Source: Isohypsibius dastychi
Lineage: Eukaryota; Tardigrada; Eutardigrada; Parachela; Isohypsibiidae
Direction: 5' to 3'
DNA: 13,223 nucleotides
Assembly: GCA_034696485.1 (NCBI GenBank)
Contig: JAQIWT010000992.1
Coordinates: 1 to 13,223 of the forward strand
A program made the translations under genes and the position numbers. The notes under the pieces were generated by a model. The model made no database searches. It saw nothing but the letters and a program-made list of their open reading frames with translations, and had not been told where the DNA came from. Positions 8,707 through 13,223 of the stretch are shown in pieces. Each line of letters starts with the position of its first letter. Positions within the stretch are counted from its first letter, which is position 1.

Positions 8707-8767
8707 AGCTATGGTGTCACTCTTGAACCAAGGCTTCCGTAAACGGCGAAATTTCGGACAAATTCGA

Positions 8768-8777
8768 CCTTTATATA
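8768..8777 (-). promoter_or_regulatory. TATA box of the glycosyltransferase gene
   Basis: On the minus strand this reads TATATAAAGG. It lies 61 bases before the ATG at 8706, which would place transcription start near 8740 and leave a 5' UTR of roughly 30-40 nt. This supports the ATG at 8706 as the start, since the same frame is open further upstream but has no ATG there. Confidence 0.55.
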
Positions 8778-8828
8778 CAGATGGGATCTGATGAACTGTC
8801 CGCACTGCTTCCTTTGTCCAGTTTGCTG

Positions 8829-9015
8829 CCGTAAGCCGGTTTGATTGTTTGCTCAGAATATGTGACGTTGGGAGGGTTCAATGACTGTCAATCCGTAGGC
8901 CGGTTTTTTTGTCTTCGCAAAGCATATGACGTTGGGACGATTTTGTCTGGAATTCACTGGTAATTCCTTCTGACGTCAGCCGGGGATTGTTGATCTGCGA
9001 AAATGTTGACCCAAG
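8829..9015. repeat. Degenerate tandem repeat upstream of the glycosyltransferase
   Basis: There are three imperfect copies of a 64-80 bp unit. CCGTAAGCCGGTTTGATTG (8829), CCGTAGGCCGGTTTTTTTG (8893) and ACGTCAGCCGGGGATTGTTG (8973) start the units. ATGTGACGTTGGGA and ATATGACGTTGGGA end the first two, and AATGTTGACCCA the third. The repeats lie 50-240 bp beyond the TATA box, where upstream promoter elements would be. TGACGT resembles the core of a CREB/ATF site. A regulatory role is an inference from position. Confidence 0.6.
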
Positions 9016-10012
9016 GTTATTTTCGGAAAAAGTGAGAGTCGATTGCTTACTTTGTTCACAAAGTAAGTCGAAGCACTGAATGGGAGCTTATAAGGTGATC
9101 TACTTATCTTGAACAGAAACCTTCCTGACCGAGGCAAAATGTCTTTGTTCTGAATTATGCTCTGCATGAAGAGGTGCCATGACCATGCTGACACCGTCTT
9201 GTTCTGACTTTGATAAGGTATTGTTCTTGACGCTGAATAGAAACATGACTTGAATGGGTTGTGACGATAAAGATAGTTTGTTTTGAAATTGCGCGATCAC
9301 GCCGCGACCAGCTATTTGCATGACTGTGAAGTATGTACGCACTAGGATGGGGCGGATTAGCTCTTCATCGAGAATGCTTTGCGATAGCGTTAGTATGATG
9401 TTGATATTTTGAACTTATCGGTGTTGCAGCTTTTAGGATCGGTCGCGAATCCGCATTCGGAATCGTATGCGATTCGGAATGCGGATTTGCGACAAAACCT
9501 ACCCAACGCTGCTAAAGTGGCGTTTTTAATTTTGATAAGACTTGTGGGAGCAGCGGCGTGGTTCACGAGTGTCAAGAGTTGACACACATGCTCTGTTATT
9601 TGTTTAATTCGACTATTTCGTCCGCCCCCATCGATTTTGAAACTTGGCGATCGCTGCGCTGTACTGGCAAATCAGCGAATATCGCGTTTTCCGTTCACCC
9701 TGAAAGTGATCGCCCAGGATCATATCAGCCTTGTTAGTGAACTACATGACGGAGCAACACCTAACGCGAAATGCGCTTCGCTGGCGCTTTGCTTGCTTCG
9801 CGCTCGCTTCGCTCTCTACAGCAAACTGCTAACATCGAGTAAGGCAATGGACGGAGAGATCCTAAAGAGACTATATATGGTGTGGTCGTACAGCACTGCA
9901 AATTTGGTCCACCATGTTGACCGAAATAAACCAAATAAAGCCTCAGGAAGACCAAAGTCGAAAGTCATCTTTTGCTATTTTCTCGATTTTATTCTACACA
10001 TTAAGTTCGTAT
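9016..10012. other. Unassigned intergenic DNA
   Basis: No gene is supported. Apart from the hairpin at 9442-9493, the only notable stretch is 9768-9815, which iterates CTTCGCT/GCTTGCTTCGCGCTCGC words and makes an artificially long open frame across 9637-10053. That frame starts with TTG, has no domain and runs into the inverted repeat of the next element, so it is not called. Confidence 0.5.
9442..9493. repeat. 52-nt near-perfect hairpin
   Basis: Arms 9442-9465 and 9470-9493 (24 nt each) pair with two mismatches around the 4-nt loop TATG. The left arm starts GTCGCGAATCCGCATTC. The inner part is itself repetitive (GGAATCG / CGATTCGG). It could be the centre of a foldback element or a structured RNA; nothing around it shows which. 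Confidence 0.85.
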
Positions 10013-10014
10013 TA

Positions 10015-10823
10015 CACCGAAAACTCCCTTCATTTTTGACTCTCATAAATTAAGAACTCCGTTCTTTTCAGTATTTCGAACGAACCGGAAAACAGGTAGA
10101 CTATAGCATTGGGGCCTACCTCATGGTTTTAGGGGGTTTTGGGCTTCATTTCATTCGGCCCCTCCATTGAATTCAAATCCGAACCCCTTGTGTACGCGAT
10201 CTTCTAAAAGACGACAGAACGCTTCTGCGGGGTTCGTTTGTTTTGGAAACTCTCGAGTTGTTCCTCTCATTCAAAATTGTTCATTCAGCGTTTGTTTCGT
10301 ACTAACCAAGCACTAAGCCAGTGAATTGAGTGTGGTGAAATTTTTTCTCAGTGCACCGAAATATCAGACACTAACTCTTCGCCGAAAGCAAGAGCTTTTC
10401 ATTTTCAACTTGGCTGGAAAAGTGTGCAGTTTTCCTGTCTTACCCGGAAATGAACGCGATTGGTTGGGAGTTTTCAACAGGGCAGGTGGAAAACGATTTT
10501 TCTGTCTCGTGAATCGATCGAAGACTTAGCTTTTTGATTAAAATGTTGATGTTGCACACATCTAATGACCGTCCCACGGTGGAAATCACACTGAATTCTG
10601 AATGGTTTTTTCTCTTGTTAGTTCCCCATTCACAATCGAATTAGGAAAAACGAAATTTATTGTATTGATCATGTTGCTCCTGACGAAAACTGGGCTGACA
10701 TCCTCAAAGGAATACACGCTAGAAAATGTGTCTGGGCCAGACATGATTTCTCTTCTCTTTGGAACTCTCTTCCTTTCACTTCACGAGCTGGACCGCTGTC
10801 TAAAATGAAGGGAGTTTTCGGTG
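10015..10823. mobile_element. TIR element flanked by TA (Tc1/mariner-like MITE?)
   Basis: Bases 10013-10036 and 10802-10825 are perfect 24-bp inverted repeats reading TACACCGAAAACTCCCTTCA... from each end. The outermost TA on each side can be taken as a TA target duplication, giving an 809-bp element with 22-bp termini starting CACCGAAAACTCCC. Similarity stops sharply outside, as expected for true ends. Inside there are only short frames: 10326-10529 from a TTG, and 10602-10808 from an ATG whose stop lies in the right repeat. No transposase is visible. Assignment to Tc1/mariner rests only on the TA ends and is weak; the element itself is well supported. Confidence 0.7.
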
Positions 10824-10843
10824 TACTTGAACATTGTTTTTGT

Positions 10844-10863
10844 CCCCCCCCCCCCAGGGGGGG
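10844..10863. repeat. C12-A-G7 homopolymer palindrome
   Basis: Twelve C, one A, then seven G form a self-complementary tract starting 20 bp outside the right end of the 809-bp element. Length may be unreliable. Confidence 0.85.
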
Positions 10864-10885
10864 ACCTATAAACACACAACACTGG

Positions 10886-11091
10886 GCCCTAACCGACGAC
10901 GAAAAAGTATAAAGTATAACGCGGCCAAAGTATAAAGTATAAACCGCCCATGCGCCCACGCATGGGTGTGGGCGCGTGGGCGTATGGGCATGAGTGTGGG
11001 CCATTTTTTTTCTCCTTCAGTACGGAGCCCTAACCGACGACGAAAAAGTATAAAGTATAATGTGGTAAAGTATAAAGTATAAACCGCGCAT
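10886..11091. repeat. Two-copy repeat with GTATAAAGTATAA motifs
   Basis: Copies at 10886-10951 and 11027-11091 are about 140 bp apart. Both begin GCCCTAACCGACGACGAAAA, share the first 34 bases exactly, differ over 7 bases, then share AAAGTATAAAGTATAAACCGC. Each copy contains AAGTATAAAGTATAA twice, so the motif occurs four times. The G-rich spacer holds a hairpin CCCATGCG-CCCA-CGCATGGG (10947-10966) and iterated GTGGGCG words. The TATA-like motifs suggest a promoter or a transposon terminus, but no gene starts nearby. Confidence 0.8.
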
Positions 11092-11411
11092 TCACAAATA
11101 CGGACGAATGGCGATGGCCAGGATGTTTGTAAGATGCCCTAGCGGTTGTCTTTCTCTGTCCCACCCTGATGTCGTGACCAAAGAGAAAGTTGTGAAATCT
11201 TCGGAAGAATAAGAGATCGAAGCTACATGAGGGGGAAAAAATGCCTGCCGCCAAAGCGTGGCGGGCATATCGGAATGTGTGCCTAACACACTTTTTCCGG
11301 GGATATTTTTGGCTGGTTTACAAGCCTAGTACTACTACAGCCCGTCCAAAACTGAGCCACTGTATCTGAAATCATTCATTATTCAAAGTTTCGCCGATTT
11401 CAGTTCCTTTG
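11092..11411. other. Intergenic DNA 3' of the receptor gene
   Basis: No gene is supported. There is a weak hairpin TGCCTGCCGCC...GTGGCGGGCA near 11242-11268. At 11336-11364 a segment is bounded by TACAG and CTGTA; on the minus strand it begins TACAGTGGCTCAGTTTTGG, which resembles a Tc1-type terminal repeat, but no partner repeat was seen. Confidence 0.4.
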
Positions 11412-11417
11412 TTTATT
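11412..11417 (-). terminator. Poly(A) signal for the receptor-like gene
   Basis: The minus strand reads AATAAA 66 bases beyond the TGA at 11484-11486, which supports the placement of the last exon. Confidence 0.6.
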
Positions 11418-11483
11418 TGAAATGTTTGTGTGAAACGTCTGCGTATTTTTCGTGACTGAAGCTATCTGTGGCACCGAATCTGT

Positions 11484-12981
11484 TCAGTTTGTAACCATGG
11501 CATTGCTCGCATTGACTGGCAATTTTGAAGATCCTCCTGGATTAGGCTCACACCGTTCCACTCGGTCCAGAAGAAAACAAAACAGTCCGGTAAGGCTAGT
11601 TACAAGCTGTGAACAGACACTGCACAATGAGTAATTCTTAATCACATGAATGATATATCAGGCTAAGATGGTCACATACCGTGACGGCGAAGGATCTGGT
11701 TACCGGTGCAGTCCCAGCAATGGTCAGTCCTTTTGGATACATTGATATCGCAGTCAAACTCTGATGTACTTTGATTCGCTCTGCGAATGTCAGCGTTTCC
11801 ATTGGATCCTACATACAGGATTCGGATACAAACTAGCCAATGCATGTCCATCGTTAAATAATCTTACTTTTCTTTCATGACCATTCTGTTTTGATTGCAG
11901 TAGCTTTGTCCAGAGTTCGCTGGTTGCATCGAACTGGAATAAGAATATGCGATCAGTGGACTCAGACACCCGGTCCGTGCACACAGGGGGTGCTGTGGGG
12001 GGGGGGGGGCTGTTTGGGGCATTGATTGGCGTGCCGTAAAAACTGGTCTGCTGTGAACATGTGTTACTCACTGTTTCATGCAGATTCACAGAGTAAACAA
12101 TGATCGTCAAAACTGTCAGGAAACTTGTCAACAAATAACTCAGCGTTCTCAGTGTAAGCCGATCAGCAGCAGCACTTTCAAACACCGTCGCAAGATTGGA
12201 ACAGATGATCAAACATTTGCCAACAATAAACGCCGCCAGCAGCAAACTATAAGCCTCATCAAAAGCAACCACAGTCTCCACAAATAGCTCCTGCCTTTCC
12301 AACAACTCATCCAGAGCATCACCAGCCTCACAATCAACCTGTTTGGACAAATATGTACCAAGTTCACGCCGGAAAGCAACCATCAACTGAGTCAACTCGG
12401 CACACATGAACACAAAGTAAAAGTTGATTGGATAGATGAAAAAGTCGCAGATGAAATAGATGCTTTGTGGAATAAACTGTAGACCACCATGTGTAATCCC
12501 CCAGATGAAATATTCGTACGGCAAAAATGAAGATTTTATAAATCTGTCCCAAGTGAACAACGCGTACTCTAAACATGTCACCAAATTCAAGATGGCGAAT
12601 AGTGTCCATGTGTAGAGGTAGATCCAGCCTCTAGGATTCCCAGGCAATTTGAATCTGAGTTTTTCAAGCAGGCTTTTTAGCCTGGGTGATTTTTTTCGCT
12701 CGGGAAACAAAGATGAAAGTCGAAAGTGCAGCGTAGGATAGAGTTCCTTGGGTTGTTAGGAAAGATAGAGTGGACAGGATGAGACTTTGTTCACCTTTCA
12801 GTTCACCGAAATTAATAACCAGATCAGCGCAGTCGATGGCGAGAAATGTGACAAAGAATAAAACGACCAAGTATCGCAAGTGGAAGATGAGCGGGTAATT
12901 ACGGGGTTTGTTGAAATTATGGTAGCCACCTAGGAGAAATACGGCGTAGTAGTAAGATGGAGCACACTTCTGGAACTCCAT
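11484..12981 (-). CDS. Gustatory-receptor-like 7TM protein, 408 aa, frameshifted
   Basis: Exons, in transcript order, are 12981-12072, 11933-11868, 11808-11680 and 11606-11484. Introns of 138, 59 and 73 nt have donors ACA|GTGAGT, AAA|GTAAGA and ACG|GTATGT, acceptors ATTCCAG, ATGTAG and TTCACAG, and all are phase 0. Insect Gr genes also keep phase 0 introns near the C-terminus. About seven hydrophobic segments are visible (roughly residues 37-58, 66-93, 119-143, 157-190, 241-262, 282-300, 355-381). The late YPKGLTIAGTAPVTRSFAV followed by LVTSLTGLFCFLL sits where Gr proteins have their last helix. The length is typical of the family, whose members are usually chemosensory ligand-gated channels; the ligand here is unknown. 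Exon 1 carries one base too many in an A7 run (12690-12696): removing one A joins SRAKK to SPRLKSLLEKL and restores the frame. It is either a sequencing error or an inactivating change. A 36-codon upstream frame (ATG at 13027) overlaps the start. Confidence 0.75.
11997..12009 (+). repeat. Poly-G tract (G13) in receptor intron 1
   Basis: Thirteen G on the plus strand appear as C13 in the first intron of the receptor-like gene, within the pyrimidine-rich stretch between donor and acceptor. If the intron were retained, the tract would encode prolines. Confidence 0.9.
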
Positions 12982-13223
12982 GAAGAATGACGAAAAATTG
13001 GTAAGATCCGTCGGGGGTTAATTTCATCGGTGGATGAATGTCAGCTTTGTGGATTTCGGGAAGTGAGTTGAGCTTGATGGGAAATGCGATATTCCGCCCT
13101 GGGTAAATGAACTTGGCGTTTCAGGATCGCGGTATGTTGAAATTGTTTTTTTGTCTGCTTGCGGAATACCTCTGCAGCATACTTGAAAGAGGAAATTCGG
13201 TCACCACAGCATAACCAAATTCA
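12982..13223. other. 5' flank of the receptor-like gene
   Basis: On the minus strand an in-frame TAA lies 13 codons before the ATG at 12981, so the start is likely there unless an upstream exon joins in. No TATA box was seen. A short out-of-frame upstream frame begins at 13027 and stops at 12917. Confidence 0.4.

Noticed and set aside
8707-8805. Longer N-terminus for the glycosyltransferase
   Set aside because: The frame is open upstream but has no ATG, and it would run across the TATA box at 8768-8777.
9343-9629. GATGGGGCGGA / TCCGCCCCCATC as possible terminal repeats around the 52-nt hairpin
   Set aside because: Only about 11 bases match with a one-base gap, and no target duplication flanks them.
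9637-10053. Open frame of 138 codons on the plus strand
   Set aside because: It begins at TTG, is kept open by the CTTCGCT-type repeats at 9768-9815, and runs into the terminal repeat at 10013. No domain was seen.
11336-11364. Tc1-like terminal repeat TACAGTGGCTCAGTTTTGG on the minus strand
   Set aside because: No second end was found and the resemblance rests on a few bases.
1-13223. tRNA, rRNA, CRISPR or bacterial operon features
   Set aside because: No cloverleaf with a convincing B-box, no rRNA-like conserved core, no spaced CRISPR repeats; all genes have eukaryotic splice structure.

Overview
This is a 13.2 kb stretch of nuclear DNA from an animal, probably a small-genome invertebrate. 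The evidence is: three genes split by GT-AG introns, most of them very short (55-138 nt); AATAAA poly(A) signals; a chemoreceptor of the insect gustatory-receptor (7tm_7) type; an F-box protein; and a decayed myosin-I motor. An ecdysozoan such as a tardigrade, small crustacean or mite fits, but the sequence does not settle the species. There is no sign of bacterial gene layout.

Layout, left to right. 1-1134: a two-copy 69-bp tandem repeat, then about 1 kb without a supportable gene. 1135-1835: a 91-bp-arm inverted repeat (long hairpin) with a 470-bp hAT-like non-autonomous transposon (17-bp TIRs, 8-bp target duplication) inserted at the outer edge of its right arm. 2407-3573 (+): a three-exon gene for a 349-residue F-box protein. 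3574-4991: a diverged repeat and a myosin-I motor pseudogene full of stops and frameshifts, ending near a G14 tract. 5601-8777 (-): a three-exon gene for a 521-residue multi-pass family 2 glycosyltransferase with DTD, ED and QARRW motifs; it has a TATA box upstream and a poly(A) signal downstream, and its two introns are filled with pentamer-like repeats, those of intron 1 in opposing orientations. 8829-10012: a degenerate promoter-side tandem repeat, a 52-nt near-perfect hairpin and otherwise unassigned DNA. 10015-10823: an 809-bp element with 24-bp perfect terminal inverted repeats, TA included. 10844-11091: a C12/G7 tract and two copies of a GTATAAAGTATAA-rich repeat. 11412-12981 (-): a four-exon gustatory-receptor-like gene (408 residues) broken by one extra base in an A7 run.

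The three genes do not form an obvious pathway; they read as independent loci separated by repeat-rich DNA. Each gene model was built by joining reading frames at visible splice sites, with phases that agree, and none has been tested against transcripts. The most notable items are the nested hairpin/hAT insertion, the animal QxxRW glycosyltransferase with hairpin-forming introns, the single-base break and in-frame open intron in the receptor, and the myosin-I pseudogene.
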